Positions 8,145 to 16,944 of a DNA stretch of 49,338 nucleotides are shown piece after piece. The position numbers and the translations under genes are program-made. The DNA is from Flavobacterium cellulosilyticum (GTDB lineage: Bacteria > Bacteroidota > Bacteroidia > Flavobacteriales > Flavobacteriaceae): the NCBI RefSeq assembly GCF_004349355.1, contig NZ_SMFK01000022.1, forward strand, positions 1 through 49,338. The letters are read 5' to 3'. The notes beneath the pieces were generated by a model, which did not search any database, was not told the DNA's origin, and saw only the letters and a program-made list of their open reading frames with translations. The first letter of the stretch is position 1; each line of letters begins with the position of its first letter.

Positions 8145-8693
8145 TTAATTTTTGTTTTCAAATATATTCAATAATTGGGTAATTGTGTTCCAATTTCGAA
8201 TTGTTGCCGTTACATTTAGTTTTTTTTCAATATATTTCTGATCAAACCTTGTTTTTCCTGCTCCTACAGCGTATTTGATGTAAATTCGACTGGCATCAAT
8301 ACTGGCTTCATCAGGTTTGAATTGACTTATTTTTAAATCATTGATACTGTCACTTTTTAATTCTTTTGAGATAAAGGCAACATATAGTTTTTTTGTGTCA
8401 ACTTCCTTTTCTTTCAAAAATGGGTTGTTTGCAAAACAAACTTCTAAATCGGTTTTGCCAATAACAACTACGGGAACTTCATGGCCAAAAGCCTTGAAAA
8501 TTTCTTGTTTGATTTTGAAACCTACCGAAGCAGCATTTTCTTCAGTACAATCTACAAAAACATTACCCGATTGAATGTAAGTTTGCACATTTTCGAAACC
8601 AACAGCTTCAAGAGTAGTTTTTAAAACCTCCATTTTCATCATATTGTGTCCAGAAACATTGATGCCACGAAGTAGTGCGAGATGAGTTGTCAT
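8145..8693 (-). CDS. DUF1697 family protein
   Basis: The 182-residue product shows the family landmarks LLRGINVSGHNMMKM near residues 8-22 and VQTYIQSGNVFVD near 36-48. DUF1697 proteins are small soluble alpha/beta proteins found across bacteria and have no established biochemical role. It is the first gene of a probable two-gene unit with the patatin gene. A TATATTTG -7 box lies at 8723-8716, about 23 bp upstream of ATG 8693. Confidence 0.9.
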   Translation of the reverse strand: MTTHLALLRGINVSGHNMMKMEVLKTTLEAVGFENVQTYIQSGNVFVDCTEENAASVGFKIKQEIFKAFGHEVPVVVIGKTDLEVCFANNPFLKEKEVDTKKLYVAFISKELKSDSINDLKISQFKPDEASIDASRIYIKYAVGAGKTRFDQKYIEKKLNVTATIRNWNTITQLLNIFENKN

Positions 8694-8715
8694 TTTATAA
8701 ATAATTTTAAATATT

Positions 8716-8744
8716 CAAATATACCTTTTCTAATTTTAATTAAA
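8716..8744 (-). promoter_or_regulatory. Probable promoter of DUF1697-patatin unit
   Basis: On the minus strand TATATTTG (8723-8716) matches TAnnTTTG. A TTTA at 8744-8741 lies 17 bp upstream as an imperfect -33 element. Confidence 0.45.
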
Positions 8745-9691
8745 CTGCGTTGGTTCTTTCAAATATTTTTTCTTTTCTGATCGAGTGAATTCTCCTAAAA
8801 ATTCTTTTTCACTACAAACCGAAGTATATTCTTTATTTGACACTAATTTTTCCACTCCGTTTTCTGTCACAAAATAAGGAGTTACATATCCGAATTTACT
8901 TTTGTAATTCTGCATCGTTTGTTTTTCTAAAGATTTAAAATCACAATCAAACAAAAATGAAATAGAAACATCTGCTCTATAATTATTTGAATTAAATTGT
9001 TCAATAATACCTAATTCTGTTTGAGGATAAACTGTTTGACCTAGTTTTACAAATATTCCATCATTTTTGAATCCTTTATAAATTGCGAGTGTTCCATCAG
9101 AATGTTCTACAGTTATAGCATTCCTTTTACTCGAATACACCATCGCTAAAGAAGAATTTTCATATTGATTAACAACTTTAACTACAATTCCCTTTCTCAT
9201 ACAACAAATCGTATCGGCTGTTTTAGAATTTATAACATAAGATTTCCAATTTTTAGGCCTTTCTTGGTCAAAATACTTTTCACCTAAATAGGAAGCTTCT
9301 GCAATTTTATGCTTGTTCCCTTTTTTAAAAGGCAAAACGTAATGAAATAAACTATCTACTTTCGGATTGGGTTCTCCAATAATTGTATAATACTTCAAAG
9401 AATAACCAATATATTTTTTTTCATCTGACGGCTTAAGTGTGAGTAAATTACCTGAATAGCCTTTTATTACTGTTTATAATTTGTTACATCACAATTGGTA
9501 ACATTCGAAAAATCTAAATATATATATAAACTACCTGGCATATTTTTTTCGTAATTTAAGATAATACTATGATCACTTTCACTAGAATTAACACCTCTTT
9601 CAATTGTTACTTTTGAATCTTGAGCAAATACGTTTGAATTAAATACTATTAATAGTAGAAGTGCTATTAAATTAAAAATTTTATATTTCAT
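8736..9691 (-). pseudogene. M23/LytM-like secreted protein, frameshifted
   Basis: Two minus-strand frames belong to one gene. The first (9691-9467) encodes a signal peptide, MKYKIFNLIALLLLIVFNSN and VFAQ, then a beta-rich segment ending FSNVTNCDVTNYKQ-stop. The second frame, followed upstream of its first ATG, reads KGYSGNLLTLKPSDEKKYIG and continues without stops into KYYTIIGEPNPKVDSLFHYV. Adding one A to the AAA run at 9473-9475 joins them as NYKTVIKGYSG, the sequence I expect for this flavobacterial family. The C-terminal half carries an M23/LytM-like fold (ITVEHSDGTLAIYKGF then FVKLGQTVYPQTELGI), but the Y-x-H zinc ligand is replaced by YKG, so peptidase activity is doubtful even when intact. 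The lesion could be real or a homopolymer sequencing error. Confidence 0.85.
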
Positions 9692-9739
9692 TTGATTTAA
9701 GGTAGTTTGTTATTTATTTGATTTTTGAAAATACTTTAT

Positions 9740-9770
9740 CAAATATATCTCTTTTCTTACATCTTTTCAA
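9740..9770 (-). promoter_or_regulatory. Probable promoter of the M23-like gene
   Basis: TTG at 9770-9768, 20 bp, then TATATTTG at 9747-9740 on the minus strand. This is close to the Bacteroidota consensus and lies 48 bp before ATG 9691. Confidence 0.55.
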
Positions 9771-9907
9771 GTTTTCTCATTTCCTATTTTCAAAACAAAA
9801 AACTATCTTCGCTTTTAGAAAGAAAAACGTTCCTAGAATAACGAAAATAGATTAAAATAGCTATTTCTTATACTCTAAAGTCTGCAATCTAAAATCTAAA
9901 TTTAGTA

Positions 9908-12013
9908 ATGGCCAATCTCTTAGAAACTCCCATCGAATACCTCAAAGGCGTTGGACCAAACCGTGGCACATTGTTACGCAAGGAATTGGGAATTCATAAG
10001 TACGGACATTTACTCAATTTTTTTCCCAATCGGTATATCGACCGAACCCGTTATTATAAGATTAACGAACTACAAAATAATGTTGCCGAAGTTCAAATTA
10101 TTGGCAAAATCATCAATGTCAAAACCGTTGCCTTTGGCAAAAACCAAAAAAGATTGGTTGCCACTTTTGTGGATGATACTGGGCAAATGGAACTCGTTTG
10201 GTTTCAAGGTCACAAATGGATTCGAGAGAGTTTGAAACTCAATGAAATGTGTGTCATTTTCGGGAAATGTACTTCATTTGGGAACACTTTTAATATGGCG
10301 CATCCCGAAATCGAATTGATGACCGAACACGAACAAAGTTTACGTTCGGCGATGCAGCCTGTTTATCCATCAACCGAAACCTTGGCCAATCGTGGCATTT
10401 CAAATCGGGTGATCAACAAAATGATGCAGCAATTATTTCTGGAAACACAAGCGCAATTTGCTGAAACCTTACCCGAATATTTGACTGCCGAATTAAAATT
10501 GATACCAAAAAATGCCGCCTTATTCAACATACATTTTCCTAAAAGCGTCGAAGCTTTGGCGAAAGCCCAATACCGATTAAAATTCGAAGAATTGTTCTAT
10601 ATTCAATTGCAATTAATCACAAAAAACCTCATTCGGAAACATAAAATAAAAGGGCATCCCTTTACAAAAGTGGGCGACTATTTCAATGATTTTTTTAAAA
10701 ATCACTTGCCTTTTGAATTGACAAATGCTCAAAAAAGAGTGATTAAGGAAATCCGCATCGACATGGGAAGCAATGCCCAAATGAATCGGTTATTACAAGG
10801 TGATGTAGGTTCTGGAAAAACAATTGTAGCATTAATGAGCATGCTTATTGCGTTGGATAATGGTTTTCAGTCTTGCTTAATGGCGCCAACAGAAATCTTG
10901 GCCAATCAACATTATAATGGTTTATCAGAGTTGGCCAAAGAACTGAATATCAACATCCGAATACTCACTGGTTCAACCAAAATTGCAGCTCGAAGAATCA
11001 TTCATGAAGAACTCGAAAATGGAACTTTACATATTTTAATTGGCACACATGCATTATTGGAAGACAAGGTAAAATTCCAAAATTTAGGCTTGGCAGTGAT
11101 TGACGAACAACATCGTTTTGGAGTAGAACAACGTTCTAAGCTTTGGAAGAAAAATGAAATTCCACCGCATATTCTTGTAATGACCGCCACTCCTATTCCG
11201 CGAACATTGGCTATGAGTTTGTATGGTGACTTAGACATTTCGGTAATTGATGAATTGCCTCCAGGACGTAAACCCATTCAAACTGTACATCGTTTTGACA
11301 GCAACCGCTTGAAAGTTTGGAAATTTATTCGGGATGAAATTGCCATTGGTAGACAAATTTATATCGTTTATCCATTAATTCAAGAGTCAGAAAAAATGGA
11401 TTACAAAGATTTGATGGACGGTTACGAAAGTATCTCTCGTGATTTTCCATTGCCTGAGTATTCCATTTCCATCCTTCACGGCAAAATGAAACCGGCAGAT
11501 AAACATACCGAAATGAAGCGGTTTTCAGAAGGGAAAACCAATATAATGGTCGCTACAACAGTAATTGAAGTGGGTGTTAACATTCCAAATGCCAGTGTAA
11601 TGATAATCGAAAGTGCAGAACGTTTTGGACTGTCTCAGCTTCATCAATTGCGTGGTCGTGTAGGTCGTGGAGCCGAGCAAAGTTATTGTATACTGATGAC
11701 GAGCCACAAATTAAGTGCCGACAGTAAAACCCGAATGGAAACCATGGTCAAAACGAATGATGGTTTCGAAATTGCCGAAGTAGATCTCAAGCTTCGTGGT
11801 CCAGGTGATTTGATGGGAACCCAACAAAGTGGTGTTTTGAATCTGCAGATTGCCGATATTGTTCGGGATCGCGATATTTTAATTTTGGCACGGAATTATG
11901 CCCTGAAAATATTAAAAGACGATGCATCAATGCAAAAAACAGAAAATACCATTTTAAGAGCAACTTATATTGAATTGAATAAAAAGAAAAATATTTGGAA
12001 CTACATAAGCTAA
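9908..12013 (+). CDS. recG: ATP-dependent DNA helicase RecG
   Basis: The 701-residue protein has the RecG layout: an N-terminal wedge/OB domain (about residues 60-150) that grips branched DNA, then a superfamily 2 motor. Motifs seen are Walker A GDVGSGKT near residue 298, DEQH near 399, TATPIPRTLAMSLYGD near 423, and LHQLRGRVGRGAEQSY near 577. The C-terminal TRG-type segment (LKLRGPGDLMGTQQSG) is also present. RecG reverses stalled forks and branch-migrates Holliday junctions. Length is normal for the family. It is monocistronic here; a near-consensus -7 box TATCTTCG lies at 9804-9811, with a long leader of about 90 nt. Confidence 0.97.
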   Translation: MANLLETPIEYLKGVGPNRGTLLRKELGIHKYGHLLNFFPNRYIDRTRYYKINELQNNVAEVQIIGKIINVKTVAFGKNQKRLVATFVDDTGQMELVWFQGHKWIRESLKLNEMCVIFGKCTSFGNTFNMAHPEIELMTEHEQSLRSAMQPVYPSTETLANRGISNRVINKMMQQLFLETQAQFAETLPEYLTAELKLIPKNAALFNIHFPKSVEALAKAQYRLKFEELFYIQLQLITKNLIRKHKIKGHPFTKVGDYFNDFFKNHLPFELTNAQKRVIKEIRIDMGSNAQMNRLLQGDVGSGKTIVALMSMLIALDNGFQSCLMAPTEILANQHYNGLSELAKELNINIRILTGSTKIAARRIIHEELENGTLHILIGTHALLEDKVKFQNLGLAVIDEQHRFGVEQRSKLWKKNEIPPHILVMTATPIPRTLAMSLYGDLDISVIDELPPGRKPIQTVHRFDSNRLKVWKFIRDEIAIGRQIYIVYPLIQESEKMDYKDLMDGYESISRDFPLPEYSISILHGKMKPADKHTEMKRFSEGKTNIMVATTVIEVGVNIPNASVMIIESAERFGLSQLHQLRGRVGRGAEQSYCILMTSHKLSADSKTRMETMVKTNDGFEIAEVDLKLRGPGDLMGTQQSGVLNLQIADIVRDRDILILARNYALKILKDDASMQKTENTILRATYIELNKKKNIWNYIS

Positions 12014-12194
12014 AGTGTTATTTTACAATGTTTTAATTTAAATACAAATAAATGCTAAACTTTTTTTTTAAACATATTAAACCTTTTTATTTAATTTTGG
12101 TCTTATTAAGTTATTCTTAGTTTTTCTATAGTAAGTTGTATTTAATATGTTGGTAAATTATCATAAAAACACTTTTATTAAGAATTCTAAACCT

Positions 12195-12202
12195 TAATTT
12201 TG
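12195..12202 (+). promoter_or_regulatory. Possible -7 promoter element of the RND operon
   Basis: TAATTTTG matches TAnnTTTG and is 57 bp upstream of the adaptor ATG. A TTTT at 12173-12176 sits 18 bp upstream in place of TTTG. The region is very AT-rich, so chance matches are likely. Confidence 0.35.
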
Positions 12203-12259
12203 TTTTTTTTTAAAAAATTCAAAAATTCTCAATTAATCTCATTTTTCTAAAAAATAGTT

Positions 12260-13318
12260 ATGAAACTAAAACAAGTAGTTTTTATCCTTGTAATAATCGG
12301 ATTTGGTGTTTTTATTGGCTATCGAATTATTTCCAATAAAGCAAAAAACAACGATTCTAAAGACAAAGGCGGAAAAGAAAAAGTATTAAACGTAGAAGGA
12401 ATTGTCCTTAAAGAAGTAACTTTTGACAACTCGATATCCCTTTCAGGTACTATAGAAGCCAACGAACAGGTAGAAATTCGATCTGAAGTTTCCGGAATTG
12501 TTGAAGGAATCTATTTTAACGAAGGAAGTACCGTTTCAAAAGGACAATTGCTTTTTAAAGTAAATGATTTGGAGTTAAGAGCACAATTAGGTCAAGCAAC
12601 AACCAAAGAAAATCTAGCCTCAGAAAACGAAAGAAGAGCCAAACTACTACTTACAAAAGAAGCGATAAGTCAAGAGGAATTTGATATTGCCAAAGCCGAT
12701 TTAAAATTGGCGCAAGCCCAAACCCAGCTCATCAAAGCTCAAATTGCTAAAACAAGTGTTCGCGCTCCTTTTTCTGGAAAAATTGGTCTTCGTTCTATTT
12801 CGACAGGAACTTATATTACACCAAGTATTCTAGTGGCTAAATTAGTCAACATTGAAAAATTAAAAATTACTTTTTCTATTCCAGAGAAATATGTGAGCCA
12901 ATTAAAACCAAATTCCAATTTGAGTTTTACTGTTGCTGGGTCAAATGAAAAGTACCATGCAAAAATCTATGCGATCGAACCCGAAGTCGCTATTGCCACC
13001 CGAACTTTACAAATTCGAGCAATAACAGAAAACAAATCGGGAAAATTATTTCCTGGCACTTTTGCCAATGTAGAATTACCTTTAAATATAATAAAAGATG
13101 CAATTATTGTTCCTACAGAAGCAATAGTTCCGATTCAAAACGGCAAAAAAGTTTTCATTTCCGTTGGCGGAAAAGCCAAAGAAATTATGGTAGAAACCAC
13201 CACTCGAACAGACGCTTCGGTTTTAGTTTTATCAGGTTTAAATGAAGGAGATACACTTATAACAAGTGGCGTAATGAGTTTGAAAAATGAGGCAGCAGTA
13301 AAAGTGAAAATAAAATAA
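12260..13318 (+). CDS. RND efflux periplasmic adaptor (MexA/AcrA-like)
   Basis: This 352-residue membrane fusion protein links an inner-membrane RND pump to a TolC channel. It has one N-terminal membrane anchor (residues 5-24) rather than a lipobox. A barrel-sandwich/lipoyl region is seen in EIRSEVSGIVEGIYFNEGST and VRAPFSGKIGLRSISTGTYI, split by an alpha-hairpin rich in Ala, Lys and Glu (about residues 110-165). A beta-barrel domain and a membrane-proximal domain (IIVPTEAIVPIQNGKKVF) follow. It is the first gene of an adaptor-pump-channel set, separated from the pump by an inserted four-helix-bundle ORF. No adjacent regulator identifies the exported compound. Confidence 0.93.
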   Translation: MKLKQVVFILVIIGFGVFIGYRIISNKAKNNDSKDKGGKEKVLNVEGIVLKEVTFDNSISLSGTIEANEQVEIRSEVSGIVEGIYFNEGSTVSKGQLLFKVNDLELRAQLGQATTKENLASENERRAKLLLTKEAISQEEFDIAKADLKLAQAQTQLIKAQIAKTSVRAPFSGKIGLRSISTGTYITPSILVAKLVNIEKLKITFSIPEKYVSQLKPNSNLSFTVAGSNEKYHAKIYAIEPEVAIATRTLQIRAITENKSGKLFPGTFANVELPLNIIKDAIIVPTEAIVPIQNGKKVFISVGGKAKEIMVETTTRTDASVLVLSGLNEGDTLITSGVMSLKNEAAVKVKIK

Positions 13319-13324
13319 ATATAC

Positions 13325-13352
13325 GATATTCGATTTTGGATATTCGATTTTG
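13325..13352. repeat. 14-bp perfect tandem repeat
   Basis: GATATTCGATTTTG occurs twice in direct tandem (13325-13338 and 13339-13352), in the spacer between the adaptor gene and the four-helix-bundle ORF. Confidence 0.9.
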
Positions 13353-13398
13353 AATAATAGATTATTGAATTTTTTAAAAGAACCTTAAATTGTTTGAA

Positions 13399-13767
13399 AT
13401 GAAAGAAATAATGCTAAAAAGAACAAAAAAGTTCGCCATCGATTGTTGGATACTCTGTAGTAAACTACCAAAATCTAGAGAATATAATGCTTATGTTAAT
13501 CAACTTATTCGATGTTCAAGTTCTGTAGGTGCAAATTACAGAGCTTCTCAAAGAGCAAAATCAGCGGCCGATTTCATTAATAAATTAAAAATTGTTGAAG
13601 AAGAAGCTGATGAAAGTCATTTTTTTCTTGAATTACTTTTAGAGATAACAACCATAGAAAAACTGAATCTAAATTCAAACATTGAAATACTTATAAAAGA
13701 AGCAAATGAATTAGTTGCAATCATAGTATCATCAATTAAAACGGCAAGAATAAATTGCGCCAATTAA
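13399..13767 (+). CDS. Four-helix-bundle protein (23S rRNA intervening-sequence type)
   Basis: From ATG 13399 the product is about 122 residues and nearly all helical. The landmark is LPKSREYNAYVNQLIRCSSS followed by VGANYRASQRAKS, typical of the four-helix-bundle family first described from 23S rRNA intervening sequences. The same frame opens nine bases earlier at TTG 13390, but the ATG is preferred. Homologues are scattered singly through Bacteroidota genomes, form small oligomeric bundles, and have no firm function; the DGR accessory protein Avd shares the fold, but no reverse transcriptase is present here. It interrupts an otherwise standard RND operon and is flanked by short inverted repeats and a 14-bp tandem repeat. 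Confidence 0.88.
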   Translation: MKEIMLKRTKKFAIDCWILCSKLPKSREYNAYVNQLIRCSSSVGANYRASQRAKSAADFINKLKIVEEEADESHFFLELLLEITTIEKLNLNSNIEILIKEANELVAIIVSSIKTARINCAN

Positions 13768-13834
13768 AAATTCAACGTATTGTATTTCCTAAATATAATA
13801 TCGTACATCCAATATCCTAAATAGTATATCAAAA

Positions 13835-16800
13835 ATGAGTTTATCCACAATAAGTATAAGAAGACCTGTACTAACAATAGTATTAAATTTATTGATTATT
13901 CTGTTTGGGATAATTGGTTATACTTTTTTAGGTGTTCGAGAATTTCCTTCTATTGATCCAGCCCAGATTTCAGTTCGTACCAATTATACCGGTGCTAATG
14001 CCGACATTATTGAATCGCAAATTACCGAACCTCTCGAAAAAGCCATAAACGCAATTGATGGAATAAAGAATATTACCTCTTCAAGTAATCAAGGGAGTAG
14101 CTCTATTACAATCGAATTTAATCTAGACAAAGATTTAGAAACCGCCGCAAACGATGTTCGAGATAAAGTTTCTCAAGCTGTTCGAAATTTACCCCAGGAT
14201 ATTGACTCCCAACCTATTGTTTCTAAAGCAGATGCTAATAGCGACGCAATTATTTCGATGACCGTTCAAAGCGATACTCGAAGTGCTTTAGAATTAAGCG
14301 ATTTTGCCGAAAATATCATAGGACAAAGACTAGAAACTATTCCTGGAGTGAGTGGAATTCAAATTTGGGGACAAAAAAAATACGCTATGCGTTTGTGGAT
14401 AAATCCAGAAAAATTAGCTTCATATGGTATTACCGTTGCCGAGGTTAAAACGGCATTAAACAAGCAAAATGTAGAATTACCCTCAGGAAAAATTACAGGA
14501 AACAATACAGAATTAACGGTAAAAACGGTTGGAAATTTGACCACAGCCGACGAATTTAACAACATCATTATCAGAACAGTTGGTGATAAAACGGTACGAT
14601 TCAGTGATATTGGAAGCGCAAATCTTGATGCATCAAACATTGAAACCCAATTGACTCAATCAGGAACGCCCATGGTTGCCGTTGCAATAGTTCCACTTCC
14701 TGGTGCCAATTATCTCGATATTTCGAAAGCATTTTATAAAGAATTTGCCAAACTAAAAAAAGACTTACCAAAGGATGTAAAACTAAATATTGCTATTGAC
14801 AATACTATTTTTGTAAAAAGATCAGTATTGGAAGTAGCAGAAACCTTAGGAGTATCTTTAATTCTGGTAATTTTAATTATTTACCTGTTTTTTAGAGACT
14901 GGGCCATAGCATTCCGACCGTTAATTGATATTCCAGTTTCCTTAATCGCAACCTTTTTTATCATGTGGCTTTTCGGATTTTCGATAAATGTATTGACCTT
15001 ATTAGCTATTGTATTAGCCACAGGACTCGTCGTCGATGATGGAATTGTTGTAACTGAAAACATTTTCAAAAAAGTCGAAGAAGGTATGACACCTATAGAA
15101 GCAGCAATTAAGGGATCGAATGAAATCTTTTTTGCGGTGATTTCTATTTCTGTCACCTTGGCTGCTGTATTTTTACCTGTAATTTTTCTTGAAGGATTTG
15201 TTGGTCGACTGTTTCGGGAGTTTGGTGTCGTCATTGGTGCGGCAGTTTTAGTTTCCGCCTTTGTATCCTTGACATTAACACCAATGTTGAATGCCTATTT
15301 GATGAAAGGTGGCGAGCAAACAAAATCCAATTTTTACCTTAAAACGGAACCTTATTTTCAAAAATTAAACGCTGGATACTCACACTATTTACACCGTTTT
15401 ATGGCTAAGAAATGGATTAGTTTTCCAATTATAATAGTGTGTTTTGGAATGATTTATATGTTTTTTAGTATTCTTCAAAAAGAAACAGCTCCATTAGATG
15501 ATCGAAGCGGATTTGTGATGCGGATGAATACTCCAGAAGGTGCAACCTATGAATATACCGATAGATTCATGCAGGAAATCTCAAAATTAGTTGATGATTC
15601 AATTCCAGAAAAACAAGTGAGTTTAGTGGTTACATCTCCTGGATTTAGTGGTGCAGGTGCCGTAAATAGTGGTTTTATTAGAATATCTTTGAAAACTCCA
15701 AAAGAAAGAAAACGTTCTCAAATGGATATTGCGGATCAAATGACAAAGTTGACAAAAAAATATCCTGATGTAAAAACAGCTGTAATTCAACAACCTACTA
15801 TTTCAGTGAGTCGTCGCGGTGGTTTGCCAATTCAGTATATTATTCAAGCGCCTAATTTTGAGAAATTACAAGAAAAAATCCCATTATTTATGGATGAAGC
15901 GAATAAAAACGAAACCTTTGCTACCACCGATGTGAACTTAAAATTCAATAAACCCGAAATAAATGTAACAATTGACCGAGATAAAGCCGAAAGTTTAGGG
16001 ATTTCAGTAATCGATATTGCCCAGACTTTACAACTATCTTTGAGTGGACAACGTTTTGGTTATTTTATCAAAAACGGAAGACAATATGAAGTAATTGGTC
16101 AATTCGAACAAAAAGACCGTTCAAAACCTATGGATTTAACTTCGATGTATGTCAAAAACAATAAAGGGGAATTGATACAAATGGATAATGTGGTCAAAAT
16201 TGATGAAAAAAGCAATCCCCCACAATTGTATCATAACAACCGCTATATGTCGGCAACGGTTTCTGCGGCTCTTGCCCCAGGGAAAAGTATTGGAGATGGA
16301 ATTAATGCCATGAACGAAATTAAAGCCAAAGTATTAGATGATTCTTTTACAACCGATTTGGGTGGTGAATCCAGAGATTTTATTGAGAGTGGTTCCAATA
16401 CTTCCTTTGCCTTTGGATTGGCTTTGTTATTGATATTTTTAATTCTTGCCGCCCAATTCGAGAGTTTTGTCGATCCCTTTATAATCATTTTAACGGTGCC
16501 AATGGCTGTCGCCGGAGCCCTATTCTCCTTGTGGTTGTTTGATCAGACTTGGAACATCTTTAGCCAAATTGGAACCATAATGCTAATTGGTTTAGTAACC
16601 AAGAATGGTATTTTGATTGTCGAATTTGCCAACCAATTACGGGAACAAGGAAAATCTAAAATCGATGCCATTATGGAGGCTTCCGAAGCTCGATTGAGAC
16701 CTATTTTGATGACTAGTCTGGCCATTGCATTAGGCGCTTTACCAATTGCTTTGTCATTAGGTGAAGCCTCTAAAAGTAGAATTGGAATGGGAGTTGTAAT

Positions 16801-16942
16801 TGTAGGAGGTACCATATTCTCCTTAATATTGACCTTATTTATAATTCCGGCCTTGTATTTAATGTGGTCTAAAAAAAGAAAACATTATCCCGAATTTGAT
16901 CATATCGAAGAATATGAACGAGAAATAAAACAAAACCACTAA
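13835..16942 (+). CDS. RND-family efflux pump, inner-membrane subunit (HAE1-type)
   Basis: The 1035-residue protein has the length and layout of AcrB/MexB-type proton-driven drug exporters: transmembrane helix 1 at the N-terminus (IRRPVLTIVLNLLIILFGII), a large periplasmic loop, helices 2-6, a second loop, then helices 7-12. The proton-relay aspartates are visible in LATGLVVDDGIVVTENIF. The C-terminal half has FLILAAQFESFVDPFIIILT and RPILMTSLAIALGALPIAL, both family hallmarks. It should trimerise and work with the adaptor upstream and the TolC-type channel two bases downstream. The substrate is unknown; HAE1-type sequence suggests hydrophobic or amphiphilic compounds rather than metals. Confidence 0.96.
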   Translation: MSLSTISIRRPVLTIVLNLLIILFGIIGYTFLGVREFPSIDPAQISVRTNYTGANADIIESQITEPLEKAINAIDGIKNITSSSNQGSSSITIEFNLDKDLETAANDVRDKVSQAVRNLPQDIDSQPIVSKADANSDAIISMTVQSDTRSALELSDFAENIIGQRLETIPGVSGIQIWGQKKYAMRLWINPEKLASYGITVAEVKTALNKQNVELPSGKITGNNTELTVKTVGNLTTADEFNNIIIRTVGDKTVRFSDIGSANLDASNIETQLTQSGTPMVAVAIVPLPGANYLDISKAFYKEFAKLKKDLPKDVKLNIAIDNTIFVKRSVLEVAETLGVSLILVILIIYLFFRDWAIAFRPLIDIPVSLIATFFIMWLFGFSINVLTLLAIVLATGLVVDDGIVVTENIFKKVEEGMTPIEAAIKGSNEIFFAVISISVTLAAVFLPVIFLEGFVGRLFREFGVVIGAAVLVSAFVSLTLTPMLNAYLMKGGEQTKSNFYLKTEPYFQKLNAGYSHYLHRFMAKKWISFPIIIVCFGMIYMFFSILQKETAPLDDRSGFVMRMNTPEGATYEYTDRFMQEISKLVDDSIPEKQVSLVVTSPGFSGAGAVNSGFIRISLKTPKERKRSQMDIADQMTKLTKKYPDVKTAVIQQPTISVSRRGGLPIQYIIQAPNFEKLQEKIPLFMDEANKNETFATTDVNLKFNKPEINVTIDRDKAESLGISVIDIAQTLQLSLSGQRFGYFIKNGRQYEVIGQFEQKDRSKPMDLTSMYVKNNKGELIQMDNVVKIDEKSNPPQLYHNNRYMSATVSAALAPGKSIGDGINAMNEIKAKVLDDSFTTDLGGESRDFIESGSNTSFAFGLALLLIFLILAAQFESFVDPFIIILTVPMAVAGALFSLWLFDQTWNIFSQIGTIMLIGLVTKNGILIVEFANQLREQGKSKIDAIMEASEARLRPILMTSLAIALGALPIALSLGEASKSRIGMGVVIVGGTIFSLILTLFIIPALYLMWSKKRKHYPEFDHIEEYEREIKQNH

Positions 16943-16944
16943 TT

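Larger units (their letters stand above)
13322..13817. repeat. Inverted repeats flanking the four-helix-bundle ORF
   Basis: TACGATATT at 13322-13330 is matched by its reverse complement AATATCGTA at 13797-13805, and GGATATT at 13338-13344 by AATATCC at 13811-13817. The two pairs surround the four-helix-bundle ORF, which suggests that ORF and flanks arrived together as a unit. Confidence 0.5.

Noticed and set aside
13399..13767. Possible diversity-generating retroelement accessory protein (Avd)
   Set aside because: The fold class is similar, but no reverse transcriptase, template repeat or variable repeat is present, and the sequence fits the rRNA intervening-sequence family.
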